Assembly (NCBI GenBank): GCA_009693115.1 | Contig: SHXW01000006.1 | Span: forward strand, 1-64,000 | Length of the DNA stretch: 64,000 bases | Source: Dehalococcoidia bacterium | Lineage (GTDB): Bacteria; Chloroflexota; Dehalococcoidia; Lucifugimonadales; Lucifugimonadaceae | Reading direction: 5' to 3' | In this document: in pieces, positions 35,111-43,443 of the stretch | Position numbering within the stretch: the stretch's first letter is position 1 | How the letters are laid out: every line of letters begins with the position of its first letter | Notes under the pieces: model-generated | Database searches by the model: none | The model's input: only the letters and a program-made list of their open reading frames with translations | Told to the model about the DNA's origin: nothing | Position numbers and translations under genes: made by a program

Positions 35111-36457
35111 ATGCCATCACTCAGGGCCGGAGCGGCGAGAGCCACCGTCACGCCGCCTATTGGTTACACGATGGGCGCATGGGGCCTCAGACAGGGCCGC
35201 TCCACAGGCGTTTACCGCCACCTCTATGCGCGCGCCCTTGTCCTGGAGGCGGGCGATACACAACTCGCCCTCGTCTCGATGGACGTCGCCGGAGTGCCAA
35301 TTGAGGTCGTCAAAGCCATCAGGAGCCGCGTCGAACGCCTCACAGGGATACCTGCGTCAAACCTCCTCATCAACTCCACTCACAGTCACACCACCCCTGA
35401 TTTCATCCTCGGCATACCGCCCGAGCTTGGCGTTTACACCGCCATTTTCTCTGAACTTGTGTCGGGCGCAGTCTATGAGGCCTACAGCCGCATCCAGCCT
35501 GCGCGCATAGGCTTCGGCAGCGGTAGTCTCCCCTGCTGGACGGTCAACCGCCAGTACCCCAAACGCCCCGTTGACACTGAAGTCGGTGTCATGCGCGTCG
35601 ACGCCACCGACGGCCGCCCGATCGCCCGCGCCGTCCACTTCCCCTGTCATGGGGTGTGTGACGGCGGCCAGTACCTCGACTGGTCAGGCGACTTCTCTGG
35701 CGCCATGTCAGCTGACCTTGAAGCCCTGTACCCCGGTTCAGTCGGACTCTTCATCCAGGGCGCTGCGGGAGACATCCACCCATTTGACTGGTGGTTTGGC
35801 AACTGGAAATCCAAACACCTGCACTCTCACGCTGACACAGATTCCTTTGGCCGTGCCCTCGCTGCTGAGGCCGCCCGGGTTGCAGAAGGGACTGAAACCA
35901 GGCGAAACATCGTACTCGCCGCTGCCACAGGCACAGTTGGTCTGCCCCGACACAGAGTGCCGTGGACAGTCAAACAGGCCGAAGACAACCACGCCCGGCT
36001 CAGGAAAAAGCTAGGCGTCTACCAGGGCGACATTTGGCCCGTGGGCACGACCACCGCCAACGCCGGAATGAAAGTCCCTGCGCTCTATGGCGCAGGCGCA
36101 AATGAGCTGCGCCTGGCGCAAAACCAGGACAAACCCGCGCTCCCAGCGCAACTTCAGGCCATGCGCATCGGTCCGGTCCGTATCTCGATCAGCCCCGGTG
36201 AACTATTTAACGAACTTGGCCTGCAGATCAAGGAGGGAGGCGGCCGAGGCGAGACGTGGGTCGCCAGCTACTCCAACGAATATATTGGCTACATCTCTAC
36301 CCGCAAACCCCATGAAGAGATCGAATCGGTCCCACTCGATGAAATCGTGGACCAGGACAAGTACCGACGCTACTACGGCACGACAACCAGTCCCTTCGCA
36401 CCAACATCCGGTGAAGCGATTGTTGAGGCATCGGTGAACCTCCTCAAACAGATCTGA
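35111..36457 (+). CDS. Neutral/alkaline ceramidase-like hydrolase
   Basis: This 448-residue protein is similar to neutral ceramidases, zinc amidases that cleave N-acyl groups of sphingoid lipids; bacterial homologs may act on other amides. The zinc site is present: H91 and H93 (STHSHT), H180 (FPCHGV), a Glu in SPGELFNELGLQI and a Tyr in SYSNEYIGYI. The oxyanion-region motif GAAGDIHPFDWW is intact. No signal peptide was seen. ATG 35111 has AGGAG at a good distance; a TTG three bases earlier is ignored. It probably forms an operon with the degenerate paralog just upstream. Confidence 0.82.
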   Translation: MPSLRAGAARATVTPPIGYTMGAWGLRQGRSTGVYRHLYARALVLEAGDTQLALVSMDVAGVPIEVVKAIRSRVERLTGIPASNLLINSTHSHTTPDFILGIPPELGVYTAIFSELVSGAVYEAYSRIQPARIGFGSGSLPCWTVNRQYPKRPVDTEVGVMRVDATDGRPIARAVHFPCHGVCDGGQYLDWSGDFSGAMSADLEALYPGSVGLFIQGAAGDIHPFDWWFGNWKSKHLHSHADTDSFGRALAAEAARVAEGTETRRNIVLAAATGTVGLPRHRVPWTVKQAEDNHARLRKKLGVYQGDIWPVGTTTANAGMKVPALYGAGANELRLAQNQDKPALPAQLQAMRIGPVRISISPGELFNELGLQIKEGGGRGETWVASYSNEYIGYISTRKPHEEIESVPLDEIVDQDKYRRYYGTTTSPFAPTSGEAIVEASVNLLKQI

Positions 36458-36549
36458 TGCAACCTCCTCGCGCTCGTGGGAGTGGATCGGAGAGAGGGTG
36501 ACATGGAGCACTCACCCTGATCCCTGGCACAGGGTTAGGGGGCATCAGC

Positions 36550-36555
36550 TACACT
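36550..36555 (+). promoter_or_regulatory. Possible -10 hexamer before the 2-hydroxyacid dehydrogenase gene
   Basis: TACACT in the context cagctacactcgcc, 81 bases before the start codon. No -35 element was recognised. Confidence 0.25.
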
Positions 36556-36635
36556 CGCCATCCGCCCGCACACTGCTTACAACCCGTCTTGAGTCGCGTC
36601 ATCGAAAGAGCGCAACTTTTCGGAGCCTTGCCAAT

Positions 36636-37592
36636 ATGAAAACCCTCCTCCTGGCCGATTGGGGCAAACCCTTCTACCAGCGTCTCCGCCGCAAGTACCC
36701 GCGAGAGACCTTCGTCGAGGCCTACTCCGCAGCCGACATTCTGCGCGAAATCCCGGATGCTGACGCCGTCTTTGGGTATCTGACCAAAGAGCAGTTCGCC
36801 GCCGCCCGCAAACTCAAGTGGCTGCAGACCCTCGACGCCGGCATGGAAGGCGTTTTCAACCACATCCCTGAAATCGCAGAGACCCCTGTAGTCATTTCCA
36901 ATGCTAGAGGCGCAGGCGCCCCTCAGATCGGCGAACACGGGCTCGCCCTGATCCTCCACTTCGCCCGAGGCATACACGAATTCGCACGCCTCCAACGGCA
37001 GCACACCTGGGATCAGGACAACGGGCTGAACATGGTCCAGATGATTCACGGCAAGACCGTAGGCATCGTCGGGTTCGGCAAGTCAGGCAAGGAAATCGGC
37101 TGGCGTTGCAAAGCGATGGGCATGAACGTCATCGCCGTGGACAAACAACCCGTTGATGGCGACCCAATCCTCGATCACGTCTGGCCGATAGACCGCCTTA
37201 ATGAGCTGCTGACACAGGCCGATTACGTTGTCATCACCGTCCCTTATACGCCCCAGAACGAAAACATGATCGGCGCGAAGGAACTTGGTCTCATGAAAAA
37301 GACGGCGCGCCTGATCGTGACATCACGGGGACGCATCGTCGAACACAAAGCCCTCGTCGCCGCCCTGAAGGAAGGGCGCATAGCGGGCGCCGGCCTCGAC
37401 GCTGTCATCAAGGAGCCGCTGCCGGCCGACAACGAACTCTGGGACCTTCCCAACGTCATCATCACTCCACACGTCGCCGGCAACTCCCCCGAGCTGGACG
37501 AACGCACCTTCGCCATATTCGAGGAGAACTTTGGCCGGTATTTGGCTGGGCAGCCGCTAGTCAACGTGGTGGACAAACACCTGCGGTATTGA
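36636..37592 (+). CDS. D-isomer 2-hydroxyacid dehydrogenase
   Basis: This 318-residue NAD(P)-dependent enzyme has all family catalytic residues: Arg in TSRGRIVEH, Glu in LDAVIKEPLP and His in TPHVAGNSPE. The nucleotide motif is VGIVGFGKSGKEIGWRCKA (residues about 140-160), and GEHGLALILHFARGIHEF precedes it. It reduces 2-keto acids or oxidises D-2-hydroxy acids; a glyoxylate/hydroxypyruvate-type role is possible. ATG 36636 was chosen at the natural N-terminus (MKTLLLADW). In contrast to the homolog at 11508 its active site is complete. Confidence 0.92.
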   Translation: MKTLLLADWGKPFYQRLRRKYPRETFVEAYSAADILREIPDADAVFGYLTKEQFAAARKLKWLQTLDAGMEGVFNHIPEIAETPVVISNARGAGAPQIGEHGLALILHFARGIHEFARLQRQHTWDQDNGLNMVQMIHGKTVGIVGFGKSGKEIGWRCKAMGMNVIAVDKQPVDGDPILDHVWPIDRLNELLTQADYVVITVPYTPQNENMIGAKELGLMKKTARLIVTSRGRIVEHKALVAALKEGRIAGAGLDAVIKEPLPADNELWDLPNVIITPHVAGNSPELDERTFAIFEENFGRYLAGQPLVNVVDKHLRY

Positions 37593-37654
37593 GATTCGAG
37601 TACCGGGATTGCCCTATGTTGCAGGCGAGTTGGCTTCCTGTATGCCACGTCCGT

Positions 37655-39067
37655 TTACCTGTGAATGATGACCATCTTGAGTTCGGTCATTTCCTCAACG
37701 GCGTAGCGCGGGCCCTCCTTGCCCATGCCGGAGTCCTTGAGGCCTCCGTAGGGCATCATGTCCGCCCGGAATGATGTACCGCCATTGATGTTCAGGTTCC
37801 CGGAGTCCACCTCAAGGGCGAACTTAAGCGCCTTGTTTATATCCTGAGTGAAGATTGCCGCCGCCAGCCCGTATCTTGTCGAGTTCGCCAGCCGTATCGC
37901 CTCGTCAATGTCTGATGCAGGCGTAACTGCGACCGCCGGCCCGAATATCTCCTCACATGAAACCTTCATCTCAGGTTTCACGTCAGCTATGACCGTCGGT
38001 CTCATCACTGCGCCCGACCTCTCACCGCCCGTCAGGACCCGAGCGCCGCTGTGCGCTGCCTCCCTGATCCATCCCTCGACCCGCTCCGCGTCGCGTTCTC
38101 GCACCATGGGGCCTACTTTGACCGACTCGTGCATCGGGTCGCCGGCTGACAACGCCGCCACCATTGGCGTCAGGATGTCCAGATAGTCCACGTATATCTT
38201 TTTGTCGACGATCACCCGCTGCGTCGAGATGCACACCTGCCCCGCATTGCCGTAGCCGGACGCCACCGTCGCCTCTGCGACCTTTATGAGGTCGGCGTCC
38301 GGGAGGACGATCAAAGGCGAGTTCGACCCCAGCTCCATCGTCACCTTTTTGAGCCCGGCCGTCTTGCAGATTCGCTCGCCAATGTCCCTGCTGCCCGTGA
38401 ATGTCACCTTGCGGACATCCGGGTGCGATACCAGTGCGTCGCCTATCGAACCGCCCGGGCCGGTGACGCACTGGATGGCTTCGGGGGGAATTCCCGCGTC
38501 CAACAGGACTTCAGTCAGCTTTAGCGCTGATAGGGGAGTGTCACTCGCTGGCTTGATCACGACCGCGTTGCCCGCCGCAAGCGCTGGCCCGACCTTGTGC
38601 GCCACAAGGTTCAGCGGGAAGTTGAAGGGTGAAATGGCCGCCACGACGCCTACAGGCACGCGGACCGTGAACCCGAACTTCATGGCGTTGCCGGGCGAGG
38701 CATCGAGCGGGATGGTCTCTCCGTAGAGGCGCTTCGCCTCTTCAGCGGACCAGGTCAGGGTCTGCACGCAACGTGCCACTTCGGTGCGCGCCTCGGCGAT
38801 GATCTTTCCCTCCTCCGCCGTTATTGTCCGGGCTATGTCCTCGGCCCGCTGTTTCAACAGCCCGACTGCCTTCATAAGGACCTCGTAGCGATCGAAAGCA
38901 GAGAGTTTCCGCATCGCTGCCGCGCCTCTGACGGCCGACTTCACCGCCAGGTCAACGTCCTCCACTCCTGCCACCGGGACAGAGTCGAAAGGCTGGCCTG
39001 TAAACGGGTTGGTCACAGGAACTGTCTTCGAGCGGGAAACCCACTCGCCGCCCATGTACATCTTCAT
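37655..39067 (-). CDS. NAD(P)-dependent aldehyde dehydrogenase
   Basis: This 470-residue ALDH superfamily enzyme has the catalytic Cys in GNAGQVCISTQRV and the general-base Glu in TMELGSNSPLIVLPDADL. The cofactor segment is FNFPLNLVAHKVGPALAAGNAVVIKPASDTPLSALKL. It is closest by motif to glyceraldehyde 3-phosphate or lactaldehyde/glycolaldehyde dehydrogenases. ATG 39067 (MKMYMGGEWV) has AGGAGC upstream. With the sugar-acid dehydratases and the DHDPS-type lyase in the window, it could oxidise the aldehyde formed from 2-keto-3-deoxy acids. That link is inferred. Confidence 0.93.
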   Translation of the reverse strand: MKMYMGGEWVSRSKTVPVTNPFTGQPFDSVPVAGVEDVDLAVKSAVRGAAAMRKLSAFDRYEVLMKAVGLLKQRAEDIARTITAEEGKIIAEARTEVARCVQTLTWSAEEAKRLYGETIPLDASPGNAMKFGFTVRVPVGVVAAISPFNFPLNLVAHKVGPALAAGNAVVIKPASDTPLSALKLTEVLLDAGIPPEAIQCVTGPGGSIGDALVSHPDVRKVTFTGSRDIGERICKTAGLKKVTMELGSNSPLIVLPDADLIKVAEATVASGYGNAGQVCISTQRVIVDKKIYVDYLDILTPMVAALSAGDPMHESVKVGPMVRERDAERVEGWIREAAHSGARVLTGGERSGAVMRPTVIADVKPEMKVSCEEIFGPAVAVTPASDIDEAIRLANSTRYGLAAAIFTQDINKALKFALEVDSGNLNINGGTSFRADMMPYGGLKDSGMGKEGPRYAVEEMTELKMVIIHR

Positions 39068-39093
39068 CTGACTGCTCCTGACGTATCGGTCAG

Positions 39094-39114
39094 CCCTCTC
39101 AATCTGCGAGAGGG
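39094..39114. repeat. Intergenic palindrome (GAGAGGG type) upstream of the aldehyde dehydrogenase gene
   Basis: CCCTCTC and GAGAGGG surround a 7-base centre and are followed by tgagggagg, as in other members of the family. It lies in the divergent gap between the aldehyde dehydrogenase and GH4 genes. Confidence 0.6.
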
Positions 39115-39171
39115 TGAGGGAGGCCGAAACATAACCGGCGCCGTTGCGGCCCCACCGCGGCGCGCAGCGAG

Positions 39172-39177
39172 TATATT
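39172..39177 (+). promoter_or_regulatory. Possible -10 hexamer before the GH4 gene
   Basis: TATATT in the context gcgagtatattcgcg, 79 bases upstream of the GH4 start. No -35 consensus is evident. Confidence 0.3.
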
Positions 39178-39255
39178 CGCGCAGTCACCCTGTCATTTCG
39201 CTGCCGATGGAGTCGAACGGGTGACTTGTCAGCCGTAGGATCGTAAGGAGACCAG

Positions 39256-40542
39256 ATGCCCAAGATCACCCTCATCGGCGCAGGCAGCGTTGTCTTTGCA
39301 CGCCGTCTCCTCCAGGACGCCGTCTGCGTCCCTGAACTAGCCGACTCAACCGTCTCCCTCATGGACATAGATGCAGACCGCCTCGGTCTCATCTCCGCCT
39401 TTGCCCGCAAGCTCTCGAAAGACAACAATGCCAACTGGCGCATAGAAACCACTGGCGACCGCCGCCGCGCTCTGGACGGGTCTGACCACGTCCTCACAAC
39501 AATCCGCGTCGGTGATTCAGTCGAAGTGGATTACGGCATCCCGGCGAAGTACGGCGTGGACCAGTCGGTAGGTGACACCATCGGCCCCGGCGGGGTCTTC
39601 AAGGCCCTCCGCACAGCCCCTGTCCTCATTGACATCGCGAAAGACATGGAAGCCCTCTGCCCGGAGGCGCTGCTCCTTCAATACACCAATCCGATGGCCA
39701 TTGCCTGCTGGGCCATCACAGACGCCACGAAGATCAAGACCGTCGGCCTCTGCCACTCCGTCCAACACACCACGGAACAACTCGCAGGCTACATCGGAGC
39801 GCCCGCTGCATCTGTCACAGGCTGGGTTGCGGGCATCAACCACATGGCCTGGTTCATCCGCTTCGAACGCGACAAGCGCGACGCCTACCCCGAACTCTGG
39901 CGCGCCCTTGAAAACCCCGCCATATACGAACTGGACCCAGTCCGTTTCGAGGTCATGCGTCACTTCGGTTACTTCGTCACTGAGTCCACCCGCCACATGT
40001 CCGAATACACACCCTATTTCCGCAAGAACGACGCCCTGATGAAACGCTTTGGTCTCGACAAGATCAAGCAGGACCTCAAACGCCGCTCGGTCCGCGATGA
40101 TGCCCACTTCGCCCAGCTCAAGACTGAAACCTCATCCACCGAGCCGCTCAAGGCGACACGTTCCAACGAATACGCGTCTCGCATCATCGAGGCGATTGAA
40201 ACCGGCCGGCCCACAGTCATCAACGGCAACGTCCCCAATATCGGCTTGATAGACAACCTGCCGGCGGGCAGCTGTGTCGAAGTCCCGTGCCTTGTGGACA
40301 GTCTGGGCCTCCACCCAATGGCCGTAGGCGCGTTACCGCCGCAACTTGCTGCGCTGGACCGTTCCAACATCAACGTCCAGGAACTCGCCACGCGCGCCGT
40401 CCTCGACGGCTCACGCGAAGCCGCCAGGCACGCAGTCATGGTGGATCCCCTCACATCCGCTCAACTCACACTCGACCAGATCAGCGCGATGTTTGATGAA
40501 ATGTGGTCCGCCCACGGCGATCGCCTCGCGGCATACACATAG
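39256..40542 (+). CDS. Glycoside hydrolase family 4 (alpha-glycosidase, MelA-like)
   Basis: This 428-residue GH4 enzyme is an NAD- and Mn-dependent glycosidase that works by oxidation, elimination and reduction. The Rossmann start is KITLIGAGSVVFARRLLQD. The metal Cys and His lie in VGLCHSVQHTTEQ and GINHMAWFIR, and NPMAIACWA and GDTIGPGGVFKALRTAPVL are typical of alpha-galactosidase/alpha-glucuronidase members. ATG 39256 has AAGGAGA upstream. The substrate could be a galactoside or glucuronide of algal polysaccharide. No transporter specific for it is adjacent. Confidence 0.92.
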   Translation: MPKITLIGAGSVVFARRLLQDAVCVPELADSTVSLMDIDADRLGLISAFARKLSKDNNANWRIETTGDRRRALDGSDHVLTTIRVGDSVEVDYGIPAKYGVDQSVGDTIGPGGVFKALRTAPVLIDIAKDMEALCPEALLLQYTNPMAIACWAITDATKIKTVGLCHSVQHTTEQLAGYIGAPAASVTGWVAGINHMAWFIRFERDKRDAYPELWRALENPAIYELDPVRFEVMRHFGYFVTESTRHMSEYTPYFRKNDALMKRFGLDKIKQDLKRRSVRDDAHFAQLKTETSSTEPLKATRSNEYASRIIEAIETGRPTVINGNVPNIGLIDNLPAGSCVEVPCLVDSLGLHPMAVGALPPQLAALDRSNINVQELATRAVLDGSREAARHAVMVDPLTSAQLTLDQISAMFDEMWSAHGDRLAAYT

Positions 40543-40710
40543 GTTCCCGTGCTCTTGCGGTGCAGGGTGACAGGAGATCCCGTGGAGGTGGTAGCGCGAT
40601 GGTGAATCGTTTCAGTTGGGACCTGTGTCATTGACGTCTGCTGGGCCGGGCCGGGCGTTACGCTGCACGTCGTAGACAGGCGTCTTTTCGTTCACGAATA
40701 CATGCGCGCC

Positions 40711-40716
40711 TATAAT
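40711..40716 (+). promoter_or_regulatory. Possible -10 hexamer before the MFS transporter gene
   Basis: A perfect TATAAT in gcgcctataatgccgg, 57 bases upstream of the proposed TTG start. A -35 match at normal spacing is poor. Confidence 0.4.
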
Positions 40717-40772
40717 GCCGGAGTTTTGCCTGATTCAGTCGTTGTTTTTCGCTCCCTCTCGCGCAGCGCCCA

Positions 40773-42383
40773 TTGGGCGCCTGTTGTTCAGGGTGCGGGC
40801 CGAAACCCTTGCTGGGTCCATCACGAAACATCGAGAGTGAAAGCGCACATGAGTTGACCGCGGCCACCGTACCTGCCGAAAAGGGCCTTCCATACAAGTG
40901 GAAGGCCTTCTGGGTCATCGGCATTTCCCTCTTCACAATGGTGATGGACTTCTCCGTCACCAACATGGCCCTTCCCAGCATCGCCAAAGAATTCGGCCTG
41001 ACACTGCGCGTCGTTTCATGGGTATCGATAGCTGGCGCCCTCACAATCACAGCAGTGCTGCTTCCCATGGGCCGACTGGCGGACATTGCCGGGCGCAAAA
41101 CCCTTCAGCTCACCGGGATTGTCCTGTTTGGCATTGCCACACTCATCGCCGTCTTCGCTCCAAACCTCCCTGTCCTAATAGCCGCCAGGATGACCATGGC
41201 CCTCGGCGCGGCCATGATCCAGGCCGTGGGAACAGCCATGGTCCTTTCCGTTTTCCCTCAAGATGAACGAGGCAAGGGCCTGGGCATGATCACCACCGTG
41301 GTCGGCGTCGGTTCGGTCGCTGGACCAGTGGTCGGCGGCCCGCTGGTTGAAGCCTTCGGCTGGCGCTCCATCTATCTATTCCTCTTCGTGCCCAACTTCA
41401 TTGGCTTCTTCTTCGCATGGCGCGTGTTGGATGATTCCCGCGTCGGTACCGTAAAGCGCAAACAGGGTGAGGCCTACGACTGGATCGGAGCGGTTACATC
41501 CGCCGTATTTTTCGTCCTGGCCATATTTACCATCTCCAACCCGCTTGACCTGGCGTGGACCTCCGGTGTTCTGGCAGCCGGTGGAGTGGTCGCCGCAGCG
41601 CTTTTCGTCTTCTTTGTCTGGTGGGAGCTACGCGTAAAAGCCCCCATGCTCAGCCTGCGCTTTTTCAAAAACAGGCAGTTCACATGGACCACCCTCACCC
41701 GGTTCATCGCCTTCCTTGGCGGGACCGCTTCGTGGTTCCTGATGCCGTTCTTTGTTCAGGACATCCTCGGCTATTCAGCGCGGACAGTCGGCTTCGTCCT
41801 GTTTTTCAACGCCTTCGGCCTAGCGATCGCGGCCTACTTCAGCGGCCGTCTGTCAGATCGGCTTGGCTCAAAGAAGTTCGTCATCCTCGGCCTCATCCTC
41901 TGCATGGCGGCGAACGCGGCGTTCATAACCTTGAGTACCAGCACACCCGTCTGGCTGGTCGCATCAATACTCCTTCTCAACGGCATTGGCATGGGGACAT
42001 GGAATGCCCCCAACACGAGCATGACACTTGGTGCCGTGGACCGCGGCAGCTACGGTATCGTCGGTGCGTTCGTCAATCTCGTCCGCAACATAGCCAACGT
42101 CACAGGCACTGCCATGATCACTGCCATAGTGGCCGGCGTCATGGTCAGCCAGGGCGTTCCTGCTGATCTGGGCGCCATAAGTGGGCCGGGCGGCTCGGCA
42201 AGCGCCAGTGCCTTCGTCGCGGGTATGAGGGTCGTTTACATCATGCAGATGGCCCTGCTGGGGCTCGCTCTGGTGACGGCGATGTTCAGCAGAGAACCGG
42301 CGCGCACTCGCATGAAGGACGCACCCGCGGCGAAGGGTGGTACCGCGGCAGTCCAGGTTTCCCCCGGGACGGGCAGCCGGTAA
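40773..42383 (+). CDS. DHA2-family MFS transporter (EmrB/QacA type)
   Basis: This 536-residue membrane transporter has about 14 helices and belongs to the drug:H+ antiporter-2 family. Motif A appears as LPMGRLADIAGRKTLQLTGIVLFG, and motif C as GVGSVAGPVVGGPLVEAFGWRSIYLFLFVPN. The N-terminus is uncertain: TTG 40773 opens the frame, while the first helix (FWVIGISLFTMVMDFSVTNMALPSIA) begins about 45 residues later, so a downstream TTG is possible. It probably exports small molecules. The SDR gene follows 80 bases downstream. Confidence 0.88.
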   Translation: MGACCSGCGPKPLLGPSRNIESESAHELTAATVPAEKGLPYKWKAFWVIGISLFTMVMDFSVTNMALPSIAKEFGLTLRVVSWVSIAGALTITAVLLPMGRLADIAGRKTLQLTGIVLFGIATLIAVFAPNLPVLIAARMTMALGAAMIQAVGTAMVLSVFPQDERGKGLGMITTVVGVGSVAGPVVGGPLVEAFGWRSIYLFLFVPNFIGFFFAWRVLDDSRVGTVKRKQGEAYDWIGAVTSAVFFVLAIFTISNPLDLAWTSGVLAAGGVVAAALFVFFVWWELRVKAPMLSLRFFKNRQFTWTTLTRFIAFLGGTASWFLMPFFVQDILGYSARTVGFVLFFNAFGLAIAAYFSGRLSDRLGSKKFVILGLILCMAANAAFITLSTSTPVWLVASILLLNGIGMGTWNAPNTSMTLGAVDRGSYGIVGAFVNLVRNIANVTGTAMITAIVAGVMVSQGVPADLGAISGPGGSASASAFVAGMRVVYIMQMALLGLALVTAMFSREPARTRMKDAPAAKGGTAAVQVSPGTGSR

Positions 42384-42463
42384 AGCAGGCGGCCAGGGTA
42401 AGGGTTGATATTGTGCACACTGAACCTGTCGAAGGGTCCCGTTAGCAACAGGAGGAACACCGA

Positions 42464-43216
42464 ATGGGCATGCTCAACGGAAAGGTGGCGATCGTCACGG
42501 GCGGGGGCTCCGGCATAGGCAAGGGCATCGCCCGCGCCTTCGTACAGGAAGGCTGCAATGTCGTCATAGCGGCTCGCACCATGGACCGGCTCGATGTCAC
42601 AGCGAAAGAGCTGCAATCCGGTGCCACGGATGGAGCCCGGGTCATTGCCATGCAGGCTGACGTCACGGACGAAAAGCAGGTTCAGGCCCTCTTCGCGGCG
42701 GTCATGTCGCAGTTCAAACGCGTGGACATCCTTGTAAACAACTCTGGCGTCGTTAAAGGCGGCAGCGTGGATACCCTCCCAGCCGCCACCTGGAGGGAGG
42801 TCATAGACGTCAACGTCACAGGAGCGTTCCTTTGCCTGCGAGAAGCCTTCAAGATTATGAAAGTGCAGGGCGGCGGCAAGATCATCAACATCGGTTCCAT
42901 CTCCGCCCAGCGCCCGCGCCATCAGTCCGCCGCCTATACAACGAGCAAGTTCGCCATATGGGGACTCACAAACGCAGCAGCGCTTGATGGACGCGAGTTC
43001 AATATTGCCGTCAGCTGCCTCCACCCCGGCAACGTCATGGTGGAACGTCGCTCCAATTCGCGCTCCGGTGCTGGCCGCGATGAGGGACCTGAGCCCATGC
43101 TCAGTACCGAGCCCATAGGCCGGGTAGCGGTTCTCATGGCCACGATGCCCAACGACGCAAACCTGCTCGAGGCGATTGTGCTCCCCAATGCTCAGACCTA
43201 CCTGGGCCGGGGTTAG
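42464..43216 (+). CDS. SDR-family oxidoreductase
   Basis: This 250-residue classical short-chain dehydrogenase has the cofactor motif VTGGGSGIGKGIARAF, the structural VNNSG, the catalytic Ser in NIGSISAQRPR and Tyr/Lys in SAAYTTSKFAIWG. It is typical of 3-oxoacyl reductases or sugar alcohol dehydrogenases. A strong aggaggaa ribosome site precedes ATG 42464. No partner gene narrows down the substrate. Confidence 0.93.
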   Translation: MGMLNGKVAIVTGGGSGIGKGIARAFVQEGCNVVIAARTMDRLDVTAKELQSGATDGARVIAMQADVTDEKQVQALFAAVMSQFKRVDILVNNSGVVKGGSVDTLPAATWREVIDVNVTGAFLCLREAFKIMKVQGGGKIINIGSISAQRPRHQSAAYTTSKFAIWGLTNAAALDGREFNIAVSCLHPGNVMVERRSNSRSGAGRDEGPEPMLSTEPIGRVAVLMATMPNDANLLEAIVLPNAQTYLGRG

Positions 43217-43443
43217 AGCCCCTCTGCCCGGGGATGCGGAGAGGATGCGTAGGCGGGCCGGTGACAGGATGACACGGCCTGCCTGCCTGCCATCAGGTAA
43301 TTCACTCGAAAAGCTCCGGACATGATTGAGCCTCTGGATAGGCCCGCCGACGAGCCCTCACGGGTGCACGCAGCCGCGAATTGAGCGAAAATAGACGGAC
43401 GCCACGTTTGACCGGCCTAACGGGCCTGACGGGAAGGATAAGC

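Noticed and set aside
43381-43443. Upstream start adding an LTGLTGLTG repeat to the membrane protein
   Set aside because: The short triplet-like repeat precedes the true ribosome site (GGAAGG before ATG 43444), and the first membrane helix begins right at that ATG.
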